Source of the DNA: Furcasterigmium furcatum
Lineage: Eukaryota; Ascomycota; Sordariomycetes; Glomerellales; Plectosphaerellaceae
Reading direction: 5' to 3'
Assembly: GCA_001599815.1 (NCBI GenBank)
Contig: BCIA01000002.1
Location: 1,123,831-1,187,830 of the forward strand
DNA: 64,000 nt
Shown here: one piece after another, positions 1 through 11,308 of the stretch
Position numbering within the stretch: the first letter of the stretch is position 1
How the letters are laid out: each line of letters starts with the position of its first letter
Made by a program: the position numbers and the translations under genes
The notes under the pieces: generated by a model
The model's database searches: none
The model's input: only the letters and a program-made list of their open reading frames with translations
Told to the model about the DNA's origin: nothing

Positions 1-660
1 CCCTCCTGCTTCCCCGTCTCAGCAGCCGCCTTGGCAGCCTGCTTCGCCTCGGCGGCCTCGGCCGCGAGGATCCTCTTGGACTCGGCGGCTCTCGTCTCCG
101 CGACAGCCTTGGCCTCGGCAGCCCTGGCCTCAGCTGCGGCCGTGGCCTTCTCCTTCGCGCGCTCCCAGGCGCCCTTGGCCTCCTTCGCTACCTCCTGAGC
201 GCCGGAGGAGACCTTCTGCTTCGCCTCCTCGATCTGCGGCTCGGGGTCGCCGAACGCGCTCCTCCACGCCTTGGAGGCGCCGGCCTCGATGCCCTCCCGC
301 ACGTCTGTCCAGTCGGTCCGCTGCACCCATCGCAGGGCGTTGGAGACCTCGGCGTTCCACCGGTCTTTCGCGTTGTCGACCAGGTTATCGTGCTTGGCGG
401 CCTCGAGCTCGGCCCTCGACGGCGGGGGGGCGGCGACGACGGGCTCGAGGAGGGAGTTGAGGACGCGGGACTGGGAGCGGAGGAGCTGCGCTTGGTGTTC
501 GCGGTTGCGCTGGTGGGTGTAGACGGCGAGGTAGGCGAGGCCGAGGGTGAGGGTCACGCCTCCTGTCTGCGAGGTGTCAGCACGGAGTCAGGTTCATCGA
601 AGACGTTGGTGAGCTGTGGCTCGGAGGCGGCCAACATACAACGCCGGAAGTGAAGCCCAT
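1..660 (-). CDS. MIC12: MICOS complex subunit MIC12 (AIM5 family), 3' end cut by window edge
   Basis: Inner-mitochondrial-membrane protein of the MICOS complex, which shapes crista junctions. Exon 1 is 660-640 and encodes only MGFTSGV. The intron 639-567 has a GTATGT donor, CTGAC branch point and CGCAG acceptor. Exon 2 runs from 566 to the window edge. The joined start MGFTSGVTGGVTLTLGLAY matches the family's conserved beginning and forms the single membrane segment at about residues 8-24. The family block NALRWVQRTDWTDVREG follows near residues 75-90. The tail is an Ala/Glu/Lys-rich probable helix or coiled coil. About 196 residues are visible, close to the usual family length, so little should be missing. 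It diverges from the mitoribosomal gene MRPL8. The call rests on recalled family similarity at both ends; the splice model is inferred. Confidence 0.88.
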
Positions 661-1099
661 TGTGCAGGCGGTCGGGACAGGTCAGCGTCGCGCCTGTGCC
701 TTTGTGGGGGTCAATTGGGCGAGTCGCGGACCGTGAGGAGTGCCCAATTCGAGGTCCAGTCGAGACTCAAGGTATCATATTCTGGTGGAAGATGACGTTG
801 TTGAATGATCGAGTGCTGAGGTCAGGTCGATTGCACTTCGGCTAGAGAGGCAAGAGCGACTTTCGGGTGTGGGTCGACCGGGGAGTTGCCGGGCGCCAAG
901 GCCAAAAAATTCGCGGGTCCGCGACCGTGAACACTGAACCACGGAAATGCACCACCACGGCCACCACCGCCCATAGACATCGCCAATCCTCATCCAACTG
1001 CGACCCCATCGACACGCCCACCCCCGCGACGACGACTCCCCATCCGAAAGGACCCCCAGAAACACCACCAGAAGAGGGAGCCCCCGACACACCCTCACA
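661..1099. promoter_or_regulatory. Divergent promoter between MIC12 and MRPL8
   Basis: This 439-bp stretch lies between the start codons of two mitochondrial-protein genes. It carries an inverted CCAAT box (ATTGG near 714) and C/A-rich leader sequence before MRPL8. Open frames crossing it on both strands have no recognisable similarity. Confidence 0.5.
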
Positions 1100-1755
1100 A
1101 TGGCCGGCGGCCTCGTCAAGTACAGGCACCTGAGCCGCAACTCGGCTGCTCGCAAGGCCCTCCTTCGCGGCCTCGTCACATCCCTCGTCGCCCACGAGCA
1201 CATCCACACCACCTACGCAAAGGCAAAGGAGGCCCAGCGCATGGCCGAAAAGCTCATCACCCTCGCAAAGCGCGACAACGAGGAGACGAGGCGGAAAGCC
1301 CAGGCCATCCTCTACGTAAGCCCACTCGACCCATGGGCTTTTACCTCTGACACTCTGACTGACATCTCCTCCCCCAGACCCCCCACGAACTCCTCCCCAA
1401 AGTCTTCGGCGAGCTGCGCACCAGATACCTCAACCGCCCCGGCGGCTACACCCGCGTCCTGCGCACCGAGCCGCGCAACAAGTACGACCAGGCCCCCTCC
1501 GCCATGCTCGAGTTCGTCGACGGCCCCCGCGACATGCGCTTCATGATGACCGCAAAGGCCGTCGCAGAGGCCCAGAAGGCCGACCGGCCGCTGCACGACA
1601 TGACCGTCAAGAACATGAACAAGGTGACGAGGTATCGCGAGGACGGCGCGGCCGCCTTCCAGAGCATGGTCGACCGGTTCAAGAAGATGGGCGTCAAGGA
1701 GAAGAAGACCGGAAAGGCGGAGGAGACCACCGAGGCCACATCGCCCTCGCCGTGA
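1100..1755 (+). CDS. MRPL8: Mitochondrial large-subunit ribosomal protein bL17m (MRPL8)
   Basis: Component of the 54S mitoribosomal large subunit, homologous to bacterial L17. Exon 1 is 1100-1315, the 62-nt intron is 1316-1377 (GTAAGC to CCCCCAG), and exon 2 is 1378-1755, giving 197 residues. The start MAGGLVKYRHLSRNSAARKA corresponds to the bacterial L17 beginning (KLGR...HR.A). The block LLRGLVTSLVAHEHIHTTYAKAKEAQ is the conserved L17 core, cited here only as a short region at residues 22-48. After the bacterial-like core there is a fungal C-terminal extension rich in Lys and Glu. The protein has no obvious separate presequence, which is normal for this family because the basic N terminus serves for import. 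Without the intron the frame runs into unrelated residues, which supports the splice. Confidence 0.95.
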
Positions 1756-1988
1756 GGCGTTCTGCTGTAGGGCGGAAGCGGACAGCGATGGGGGTAGATA
1801 ATGCCACTCGACCGGTGGTCGTATGGGCTGGGGTGGCGCCCCTGACGAAATCTGTATTATCACATATATCACACCGACCTGGGGCCCAATGGGAGAAAAT
1901 TGGTCTCTAGGGTATCTGTACAATCTATGTACCACATTTGAAATGCCCAGTTTTACATGTCAAGAAGTCCCACGTGCTCCGATACATC

Positions 1989-4305
1989 CTAAACGAAGTC
2001 AAAGGTGTCACCCCGGTCCTGGATCATCTTGCCGACCCTCTGCGTGCCGACGACCCTCTCCAGTTTCATCGCGTCGTACTTGGAGAACATCACCCGGACG
2101 GTGCCCTGGCCGGGCTCGAGCTTCATCTCCTGCTCGCTCCTGGCCAGGTAATCGCCGGCGATCTCCTTGTAGAAGATGGGGTTCTCGGGGAGGCCGTACA
2201 TGATGATGCGCTGCACGCCCCTGAGCTTGTATCGCCGGAAATGGTGCGCTCGCTCCGTGTACAGGAGCACCTTGTGCCGGCCGCTGAGGAAGTGAGACCT
2301 CGCGCGAGCGGCCTCGGCCGACTCGGCATACTCGGAGATGTGGCCGTAGGAGAGCGTCTCGACCGACGTGTTGGTGGCGAAGTAGTTGCGCACCCTGACA
2401 AAGTCGAGGTACGAGGGGATGAAGATGACGGTGCCGGTGAGTTCCTTGGCGCGCTTCACGAGCGAGGGCAGGATGGCCGAGGTGAAGTAGGCGAACCTCG
2501 CGTCCGGGTCCTTGTCGATTGCCTTCGACTCGAACCTCGAGAACGTCTGTCGTGCCTTGACGGGCAGCTGCTGCAGGGCGCCCTGATACTCAGGGTGGAA
2601 TTTGATCTTGCCCGCCCAGTTGTGACACTGCGTCCTGAAGAGCTCAGTGAGCTCGGGGGTGATAAAGGGCGACAGGATGACCGTCTGTCGGAAGTACTTG
2701 GCCCAGTCCTCGAGGTACCAGGAGCGAACGCGGCTGAAGTCGCATCCGTGAGAGTCCTTGGGCTGCAGGTTGAGGTGCTCGAAGATGTACTCGACATGTT
2801 CCCAGTTCTGCATCAAAAGACCGTCCGCCTGGTCCATCACAACCAGCTCGATGGAGCTGAGGAAGTCGTAGTCCGTGGCCTTCTTCTCCTCCTCGGAGCC
2901 GATCGCCATGCGGAGGCCGAGGGGACTGGCCATCAAGATATCAGAGTTGTAGAACTGCGCAAAGTACTTGATGGTCTTGCGCGTGAACTTGACACCGAGC
3001 CTGAACATGTCGTCGTCGTTGCCGTCGAACATGTCGAGAAAGTCCGCCGCCTTTTCGTCTCGGAACTTTTCTGCCTTTTCCACGTAGGTGTCCTCGAATC
3101 GGGCGCGATTCTCGCGTTGGTCGGGCTCGACGAGTTCTTCGATCTGGTGGGCCATCTTGGCGGCAGCGTTCCTGGTTGGGAGGAGGAACAGGACCTTTGG
3201 CCGCGTGAAACCCTGGTCTTTGATTTCGATGTCGGCGTCCTGATCTTTCGAGAGTTTGTAGTTGTTCTTGATGACGCGATCTCGGGTCCTGTAGGTCTGT
3301 TAGCCCTGGCCTGGGAGTATTTCGTTGTCTGCACTGCATACTTGAAGACATGGTTGACGGCGTGAAGACACACGAGTCGTCGCAATGCGTCAGCATTTCG
3401 GACACTTCGTTCCCCATACATGATATCGTGGTAGCCAAATAGCATGGGTGCCATCGCTCGTTCGAAGTCGTTCAGGGATTCCATCTTCTTCGAAGCGACT
3501 TCTCGCACCCTATGTTTGAGCTTCAGGTCATCAGGCCCCTTGATGGGTGATGGTAGCGAGACGTCGGCTCCAGCTCCGGTGTTTGGTGACAGGACCAGAG
3601 CCTTGGAGACTTTGGTGATTGTTTTCTTCGTAGACCACTCGTTGGCCTTGATCGCCTTGACGCGTTTTGAGGTCAGGATTTCGTCTGGTAGGGTGAAGTG
3701 ACGGTCGAAGGGATCTGTGGCATCCTCCTCATCCTCGTCGTCACTGTCTGCCTCCTCGCCCTCGAGAGCGGCGGCATCTTCTTCGGCTTCTTCGACGTGG
3801 TCGAGATCCTTGCCCTCCTCTTCCTCTTCATCCCCACCCTCGCTTTCTGCTGGCTTCTGAGCCTCACTGGACGGGGCATCCACCGCTGCGGCACCGCTGT
3901 CGAGCTTCCGTCGCTTGGGGTTCCGTTCCGGGTCTTCGTTGAATCCTTGCAACAGAGCCATGTACGGCCGTGCTGGCTTTGAGGGCTGCTCATCCTCGTC
4001 ATCATCCTCGTCGTCGTCCTCGGAGCCAGACTCATCGTCAAGCTCTTCATCATGCTCTGATCCGGACATTTCCTCCATTGATTCATCGTCAGAAGACCTA
4101 GGACAGAGTTAGTATTGGCCCGTGTCTCAGATGCCCGGCACACTTACACTTTGTCGTCCACTCTGCTCATCTCGAGGCGAGCAGGGCCTGCAGCTCTCGC
4201 ACCTCGGCCGCGCCCTCTGCCTCCTCTGCCTCCTCTGCCTCCACGACCACCTCTTCCGCGAAAATTACCGCCTCGGCCACCTCGGCCACGTCCTCTTGGC
4301 CCCAT
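1989..4305 (-). CDS. UTP25: U3 snoRNA-associated protein UTP25 (SSU processome)
   Basis: Nucleolar factor of the small-subunit processome needed for early 18S pre-rRNA processing; a DEAD-helicase-like but probably inactive protein. Exons are 4305-4148, 4097-3342 and 3288-1989, with introns of 50 and 53 nt, giving 737 residues. The N terminus (about residues 1-42) is an RGG/RGRG repeat. An acidic low-complexity region (Asp/Glu runs) follows to about residue 170. The folded C-terminal half carries the family's helicase-like blocks, for example LVVMDQADGLLMQNWEHVEY in place of a DEAD motif, and FIPSYLDFVRVRNYF. The start at 4305 was chosen because it opens directly into the RGG tract and the phase of both introns then fits. 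It diverges from eIF3f 408 bp away. Confidence 0.93.
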
Positions 4306-4713
4306 GTCGACAAGTTTGCCGCGTTTTGGAGAAAAAGGGGTGTGGTAGTGCAAATACAGGACTTGTAGGTCACTCACTGGGTTCCGCCGTCAGAAAAAAG
4401 TTGTAAGTGAAGCCGCCCTCCAAGCCTCTGCAGGCCTGCCAGGGTCCACTCAGAGCTCCATAGTGTCTGGAACTAGGTCATCAGCCACAAAAGAGGGGCA
4501 GCGCCGTGCCACACTCATCTTCTTATCTTAGCGTGCGCACAACCGATCAACGGGTCCCACCACGAACCTGCAATTTTCATCGCGAACCCGACGCACCCCC
4601 AAGTCAAAGGCCACTACCATCTCCCGCCCTCCTCGGAACGACCTCTCCACCCTCCTCCTCCCCCTCCTCACCTTCTCTCCCGTCAAGCCATACCCTCTGG
4701 CATCTTGCCCAGC
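4306..4713. promoter_or_regulatory. Divergent promoter between UTP25 and eIF3f
   Basis: This 408-bp gap separates two divergent start codons. The half next to eIF3f is a pyrimidine-rich C/T leader. No further gene was recognised. Confidence 0.45.
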
Positions 4714-5916
4714 ATGGCTCTGGAAACCGAGAAGTTCCTCCACCTGTCCAGGCCCATCGTGCCTGCGACTGCCAGTCTTCAGGGCAACATTGCCCCGCTT
4801 ACCGTTAACATCCAGCCTCAGGTACGTCTCGCCGTCGACCCCTCCTCCTCCTCCTCCTCCTTGCGCTCGCCTGTCGTCCCTCTCCCCGGGGACGGACATC
4901 TCCCTGTCGCCAGAGACAAGATGGCCAACTGACTGACTTCCCGCGCCCAGGCTATCCTCTCCATCCTCGACCATGCCGTCCGCCGCGACAACACCGACGA
5001 CAAGTCCTCCCGCGTCATCGGCGCCCTCGTCGGCACCCGGTCCGAAGATGGCATGGAGGTCGAGGTCCGCTCCTGCTTCGCCATCCCTCACACCGAGAAC
5101 GAGGACCAGGTCGAGGTCGACGTGGACTACCAGAAGAACATGCTCGCCCTGACCCTCAAGGCCGCCCCGCGCGAGTCCCTCCTCGGCTGGTACACCACCT
5201 CCCACGAGCTCAACTCCTTCTCCGCCCTCATCCAGAACTTCTTCGCCGCCCCCGACACCGGCACATTCCCCCACCCCGCCGTCCACCTGACCATCACTAC
5301 CGACCCGACCGCCGACATCGAGACCCGCGCCTACATCTCCGCCCCCGTCGCCGTCAACGCAGAGCGCGCCGCGGAGTCGTGTCTCTTCATCCAGGTCCCC
5401 CACAAGCTCCTCTACGCCGACGCCGACCGCACCGCCCTCCAGGCCATCGCCGCCGGCAAGGACGCCGAGGACCGCTCCGCCCCCCTCATCTCCGACATCG
5501 AGGGCCTCAGCCGCTCCATCGAGCAGACCTCCACCCTCATCGAGCGCGTCAGCGAATGGGTCAACGCCATCCTCGACGAGGAGGAGGACAACCCCAACCA
5601 GGCCCTCGGCCAGTTCCTCATGAACGCCCTCTCCCTCGCCCCCAAGGTCGACCCCGAGCAGATCGAGCACGACTTCAACAACCACATCCAGGACGTCCTC
5701 ATGGTCTCCTACCTCGCCAACACCATCCGCACCCAGATCGACCTCTCCCAGCGGTTGGCGACTGCGAACCTGACCGAAGGCACCAAGGACGGCGAGGGCA
5801 AGCCCGACGGCGACAAGGGCGGCGACGGCCGCGGTGGCCGCGGCGGAAAGAGGGGCGGCAGGGGCGGCGGCCGTGGCGGCGGTGCCCCGCGGGAGCCGAG
5901 AGAACCCGTCGAGTAG
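4714..5916 (+). CDS. eif3f: Translation initiation factor eIF3 subunit F
   Basis: MPN-domain subunit of eukaryotic initiation factor 3, which scaffolds 43S pre-initiation complexes in the cytoplasm. Exon 1 is 4714-4821, the intron is 4822-4950 (contains a TCC repeat), and exon 2 is 4951-5916, giving 357 residues. The MPN fold covers about residues 28-165 (VNIQPQAILSILDHAVRR, RVIGALVGTR, LLGWYTTSHELNSFSALIQ). No HxH metal-binding JAMM motif is seen, as expected for this non-catalytic subunit. The C-terminal helical region (LSRSIEQTSTLIERVSEWVN) is typical of eIF3f/CSN6-type proteins. The last roughly 45 residues form an RGG/GRGG box, an addition that human eIF3f lacks as far as I recall. Strong C/G third-position bias suggests high expression. 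Confidence 0.96.
4841..4861 (+). repeat. TCC trinucleotide microsatellite in eIF3f intron 1
   Basis: About seven TCC units follow shortly after the donor of the eIF3f intron. It is likely polymorphic and has no known role. Confidence 0.8.
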
Positions 5917-6553
5917 TTCTAGACGGGAGGAAGGCAAAGGCGCAGGACGAGTCTAGCTGGCACAGCAGACAGACGACTAAAGCAAACGGGGGGACCCGGC
6001 GGTCCCATCTACGAGCCCGGGAAGACCCAGCGACACAGCAGGGAGAAACCGGGGCAGGTCTCAGGGGAAGTCGAAGGGAAAAGCCAGCAGCATCTCGTCG
6101 GTTTCTTGAGGGGGGCGGTTTTTTGGGGGGGATTCCTTCCAAAAAAGTTTTTGAGAGCATGGCCATTTATTCTTGATGATGAAGGAATTCGGGTGCGAGG
6201 AAAGAAACCGTCAAACGGGCGTTATGGCAGTGTGTCTGGATTAGAAAGCTCGCCCGCTCCCTTCTCCCCCGGGCGAGCGGGGGAATGTTAACGAAATCAC
6301 TACCACGAATTCTCATCATCACGAGCACACATCATGAGGTGAAGCAGAACGAGTGAAAGCCATCTTATGGTTCATTATGGAAGAGAGGATCTAGCAAATG
6401 CAGTAACCTACACGACCAGGACGACTCCGGTCCGGTCTGGTCTCACCTGAACGCCGCCATGCATGTGTGTGTGGACAACCCCCCCTGAACGCCATTTTTC
6501 TGGTTCATCATGCCAAAGGCCCGTGAGCCGACAAAAGGTCAAGATGTGCTTGC
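5917..6553. other. Convergent 3' flanks of eIF3f and the R3H gene
   Basis: This is 3' UTR-like sequence containing G-rich and T-rich runs (6107-6150) and AT-richer stretches from about 6170 to 6370. No gene was recognised. Confidence 0.4.
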
Positions 6554-9223
6554 TCAGATGCCGGTGTTGGGCTTCTGCGGCAACGTGGCCGGGTTGCCAT
6601 ACTGAGGCAGATGCCCGAACTGACCGGCTGGACCCTGGGGTGGCGCGGGCTTGTTCGGGATGTGAGGGGGCAGGTTCTGAGGAAGACCCTGGGATGGCTG
6701 CACGGGCATGTAGTTCGCAACGGGTGGCTGCGGCATGGGGGGCATGTGCTGGAGATGCTGACCGCCCGGAGATTGGTACGGAGGCACAGAGTTACTGGAG
6801 CCTTGCCGAGCCATCCCGTAGCCAGCAGGTCCGCCGAATCCAGCAGCTGGCCCAGACGGCTGGTAGCCATTGTAGGCCAGGTGCGGCGACCCAACCTGGG
6901 GGCTGCTGTGGTGAGATCCCGGGGCGCTGAAGGATGGCGGCGGCTGAGGCAGAGGGCCCATGGCACCGCCAGGCACGAAGGACTGTGTCTTGGGGTTGAA
7001 CGCGTGCCGGTTGTAGCTCCCGGGGATAGGGTGCTGGCTCTTCGGATCATTGGGGTTCCCGTTGGCCGGGAGTTGACCGTAGGCATAATGAACAGTGGAC
7101 TGCGGAGACGGGGCTGGCATGTTTCGAGGAGCGAAAGGCGGCCCGTTCGGGCTTGTGCCGGGTAGGGGCACCGCCGCAAGGTTCGGGCTGTAGCCGGGTT
7201 GCCAGGCTGGCTGAGGTGCGGGCGGAACAGGGGATCCATACATGCCACCGTTGGGTCCGGCTGGGGGTCTCTGTTGCTGCGGCTGAGTTGGTGGTGGCGG
7301 ATGTTGGGCAGGTCCCTGGTACTGCCAATGATCAGTATCACATCAAGATGAGGATCAATGAGACCGCGATCACTTACACTAGGCATGGGTGCGCCATACG
7401 GGGGATACCCGGTATGCATTGGCTGGGGATACGGCTGCCCAGGGGGGGTGTACATCGGCTGCATCTGCGGGCCATAGGGCTGTTGCAAAGGCACCGGGTA
7501 CTGGGGGTTACCCACGGGCCCGTACTGCGGCTGCTGTGCCCAGGACTGCTGAGGGCCGAAGGGCCCATAGAGATGTCTCGAGTCAAGGCTGTCAGAGTCG
7601 TCCCGCCTTTGCTTGTTGTTCTTGCCTCTCTTGTTGTTGCCATTGGTTTTATCCTTGGCGGACACAGAGCTGGCTCTGGAGATCCCATTTTCGCCCTCCT
7701 GGTCTAGACGTGTGTCAGCCGGCGTTTACAGCTCGAGCATGCTCTTCTACTCACCAGGTGTGGATTCGCCGGTCTTATCAGAACTACCAAAAATTCTCTC
7801 GCGGGCTTTGTTGTATGCTTCTTCACGCTCCTCGCGTGTCATCCTAGGGAGACCGGTTAGTGGAGGACAGTTGGGGAGGAATCAGGCAGACCAACTTTTG
7901 GTTGCCTGCACCAGACTTGTCAGCGCCGACTTCCGACGCAGTCTTGGACGGAGTGCCACTGCCAGAAGCCGCGGTACCATCTTCACCCCGCCGCATGATC
8001 TTCCGTGGAAGCACGACGGGAGGTGGAGTCTCATTCTTCGGCTCCGGAATACCCAAGGTGGCCAGAGACTCTGGCACTCTGGCATACGGCGTACGGAAGA
8101 TCCGCACCGATTGAATGCGCGGCTCAAACTGATGCGTCATGTGATAGTAATCCGCCAGCTTGTGTGTGAGCATTCTGCAGAAAGAGTTGGACGGAGGAAA
8201 ATCCATGAAGGGTTCCCTGCGAGGCAAAGTTAGCACCGCGGCTTCGATAAAGATCAATGGAGACAGGACTGACTTGGACTTTGTCACGAATTTGATGAGC
8301 TCAGCCTCGAGGCGGAGGACGAATAGTCTGTCCTTGGGCGATGACATGGCCTCGAGCAATTTGTCGTCAGGGGACTGGCCGTGGAGGGCATTCATGTAGT
8401 TGGAGAGGTCGGTAATTTTCGCCATGTTTGCCGTAGATGAAGCAAGCTGCTGGTCTGAAGATTCCGTCTGAGGAGTGGCGATGCCTTGGCTGAGAGAGCT
8501 GGATGTGACGAGCGGGGGGCGGCGCTCAGGCATATCTCCCAGCTGAATGCCACGGGCTCGAGCTGCCAGGTCGGAGCCCATACGGGAGTTAGGGAGCAAG
8601 GGGCCTCTGAAGGAGAAGAAATCCTCGTCTTCCGCTGCTGCAGCTTTGACGCTTGCGCTATCATCGGGGCGGAGGGACTCCTTTTCGTCCAAGGCAAAGG
8701 TCGTCCCGGACGTGATGCTTTTCCCATCAAGGCTCGGTGGCTTAGTGCCGAGTTCCGAATTGGAATCAGCTCGCTGTGAATCATCGGACCCATCTCTCGT
8801 CAACAGCTTAGATCTGTCGACCAAGCCTGATGCACTGCCGTTGACAACGAGGCTAGGAGCCTTGGTTCCTAGCCGCAAATCCCCAAAACCATCAAGAACA
8901 GCCTCAACGCCGTCTGCTTTCGAGGGAGAGGCGGAGCTGACGACTGTGGGACCGCCATGGTACGCTGTATTGGAGCCGTTGGCAATGGTCGGCAGCTGGG
9001 GGGTGACAGGAGCAATAGGGCCTGATGCGGTGGGTCTATCCGATTGATCTTGGCCAGAGACACGTCGAACAGTGGTAGTGACAGGAGCCTTGTCCTTCAC
9101 GGTAGAGGCTGCGGCAACCTGAGAGAACGAATTAGACGGGTTGACAATGGTCAGGGGACGGATCGAGCTCACCTTCGCGAAGGAAGGCCTGGGGATGTCG
9201 GAAGACATTGGTGCGGTCTCCAT
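6554..9223 (-). CDS. R3H and SUZ domain RNA-binding protein with prion-like tail
   Basis: Cytoplasmic single-stranded nucleic-acid-binding protein of the R3HDM/Encore/ARPP21 type; the exact target is unknown. Six exons: 9223-9173, 9118-8274, 8216-7896, 7843-7755, 7703-7378 and 7321-6554, giving 799 residues. Residues 1-270 are Ser/Pro-rich and disordered. The R3H region spans about 280-350, seen as RLFVLRLEAELIKFVTKSK joined across an intron to EPFMDFPPSNSFCRMLTHKL. The SUZ motif is at about 406-425 (MTREEREEAYNKARERIFG). From about 470 to the end the protein is Pro/Gln/Gly/Tyr-rich and prion-like. Introns 1 (54 nt) and 2 (57 nt) are stop-free multiples of three. The third intron uses a weak GTTGGT donor, chosen because it keeps Lys before the SUZ motif. 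Confidence 0.88.
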
Positions 9224-10324
9224 CTCCGCGGAGGCGAATGTCTATGTCGGGTGTTCTTATCGAGTCGAGAAGTCGTTTGAGGCAAGAGTTCGAATCTGAT
9301 GCGCTGAAGGACAGGCGCAAAAATGGGCGAACCAGAACGGAATCCGGACGAGAAGTATTAAGACGATCCCGAAATCAAGGAACGAAGCGGATCAAGGCGG
9401 TCTTGCAGAGAGAGACAGAAGCGCAATGGATCATCCTTGTGAGAACCGGAACATGATCGCTCAGCGTGTTCTATTCCGGGGTTGAAGGCGGTCTTGAACG
9501 GACTCGGCGCTCGTCTGTGTCGTCGTCGGCCTGGGCTAGGCTGGTCTGCGCAGTGACAGTGTCAGTGGATGAGGTTCCCTCGATGCCCGGTGCAATAAAA
9601 TCTGCGACGAAAGGAAAGACTTCTGCAGCCAGGATGGATGCGCACCGAATCCGGCGCACGCAGCGATGGACAAACAGATGCGAAAGCAGGGTGTTGGGAG
9701 CTCCGAGAGTGAGGAGAGTGGGCGTCTGCTCTCTTGGGTCGCCTTACCCTAAAAATCGATGGAATCGAATGTGGGACAACAGGACAGGACGGGACAGGCA
9801 GGCTCCCTTATCGGACAGCGTCTGTCGCTGCAGAGTCGAGAAGGCGTGACGAGAGGCAGATCAGGATTCTGCCATCCCCTTGTGTGTCGCAGCCGCGTGG
9901 TCGTACAACGGGCTGGAGGGGAACTGGGCGTGGGAGCAGAGAAACTGGCGACGTTCTGAAGATGGAGGTCTCAGGTTGGCGAGAGACAAATCGGCCCCGT
10001 CCAAGTACCACTGGCAGAAACTCACTGCCCGCGAGACAAACAGCCCCAGCGAGTGGGAGCGAGGTACGTACCTTGGACTCGACGATACCGAAAACAGCCT
10101 AGCGCCGGCACTGTCCTGTGGCGGTGCACCCGTCAAGCCTTTGTTGCTGGTGCCGTCGCTCACTCAGTATCATCACGTCTCAAAACTTTTGTTTGCGAGT
10201 CTCGATTCATCAACGCCAAACGAACGCTTTCTTTCCTGTACCACATCTCAAACTCATTCCACCCCACCCGCCCCACGCCCTGGTTCCCCCTATACGGCAC
10301 AGTCCAACGCACCCACAAACCATC
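9224..10324. promoter_or_regulatory. Divergent intergenic region, R3H gene and zinc-knuckle gene
   Basis: This 1.1-kb stretch lies between two divergent genes. It ends in a CA/CC-rich leader just before 10325. A tRNA-like B-box match at about 9286 has no A box upstream. I saw no gene. Confidence 0.4.
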
Positions 10325-11189
10325 ATGTTCAGAGGCAGAGGAGGCCCCCGACAGGCTACACCGGCCAACGTCCAGTGCCAGAAGTGCCTGAAGAGAGGCC
10401 ACTACTCCTATGAGTGCAAGGAGTCCAGCACGGCCAGGCCGTACGTCTCCAGGCCCTCCAGAACACAGCAGCTCCTCAACCCGAAACTGGTTCCAAAACT
10501 CACCAATGATAAACCGGAGGAACTGATGCGGAAGTAAGTGCCACGACTCTTCTCACCACAGAAGTACAATACTAACTCATGACAGGAAGGGCGTTGCCGA
10601 CGAGGAGCTAGCAAAGAAGGAAGCAGAGCGGGCCAAGAAGCGAGCACTCGACAAGGACTCAGATGCGGAAGATGGGCCATCCCGCCGACCCAGATCTGCG
10701 TCGTTTGATTCTGTATCAACAGTCTCTACCCGCCGCTCCTCTGCCACCCCGCCGCCCAGGCAACGGTCTCCATCCCCGCCGCCACGGGCACGGCCCATCA
10801 GCCGTTCGATGAGCCCCGAAGCCAACTATGAACGCTCCCAGTCACCACCTCGGAGACGCAGCCCGTCTCCCCCTGCAAGAACGCGGCGCTCCCTCTCACG
10901 GGACAGTCTCTCACCCCCCAGGCACCGGGAGCGGAGATATCGCGAGCGGAGCGTTGAACACGGCGGCAGGGCCCTCTCCCGCTCTCCCGGATTGGCTCAA
11001 GATGACCGCCATCCCCGGCGCTACAGGTCCCCGGTGCGCTCGGGTGGTGGCAGGCCCAATGGACGCCTCGGTGGTCGGCGTGAGGGTGACCGACGTGGTG
11101 ATGGCCCACCTGCACGTCAGGAAGCTCCCCGAGAACGGAGCCTCAGCCCTTTCAGCAAGCGGGTGGCACTCACGCAGTCCAGGAAGTGA
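10325..11189 (+). CDS. Zinc-knuckle (CCHC) protein with RS-like tail, ZCCHC10 type
   Basis: Probable nuclear RNA-binding protein. Exon 1 is 10325-10533, the 52-nt intron is 10534-10585 (GTAAGT, ACTAAC branch, GACAG), and exon 2 is 10586-11189, giving 270 residues. A single CCHC knuckle sits at residues 18-31 (CQKCLKRGHYSYEC), matching the C-x2-C-x4-H-x4-C pattern of the ZCCHC10 family. A basic/Glu-rich helix follows (EELAKKEAERAKKRA). The rest is rich in Ser-Pro and Arg-Ser pairs resembling splicing-factor RS domains, ending KRVALTQSRK. It sits between an RNA-binding gene and a spliceosomal gene and converges on the latter with only 119 bp between them. Function is inferred from domain content only. 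Confidence 0.85.
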
Positions 11190-11308
11190 GCGGGAGGTAG
11201 ATAGGTAGTCCTGGGTATCATGATTTTCCGTACCAACCGCCGGAGATTCTATCCCCTCCGGCGAATTCCACCAAGCCGTGTCTACTGCGACCAAGCCGTG
11301 ATGTTTGT

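Noticed and set aside
1938..3365. 475-codon open frame on the plus strand
   Set aside because: It lies antisense to UTP25, whose helicase-like blocks are clear. The frame is a by-product of strong third-position codon bias.
4528..5937. 469-codon open frame on the minus strand, Gly/Val/Asp-rich
   Set aside because: Antisense shadow of eIF3f; composition is that of a reverse-complemented GC-biased gene.
9280..9300. Possible tRNA (B-box-like sequence)
   Set aside because: No A box or acceptor stem could be found around it.
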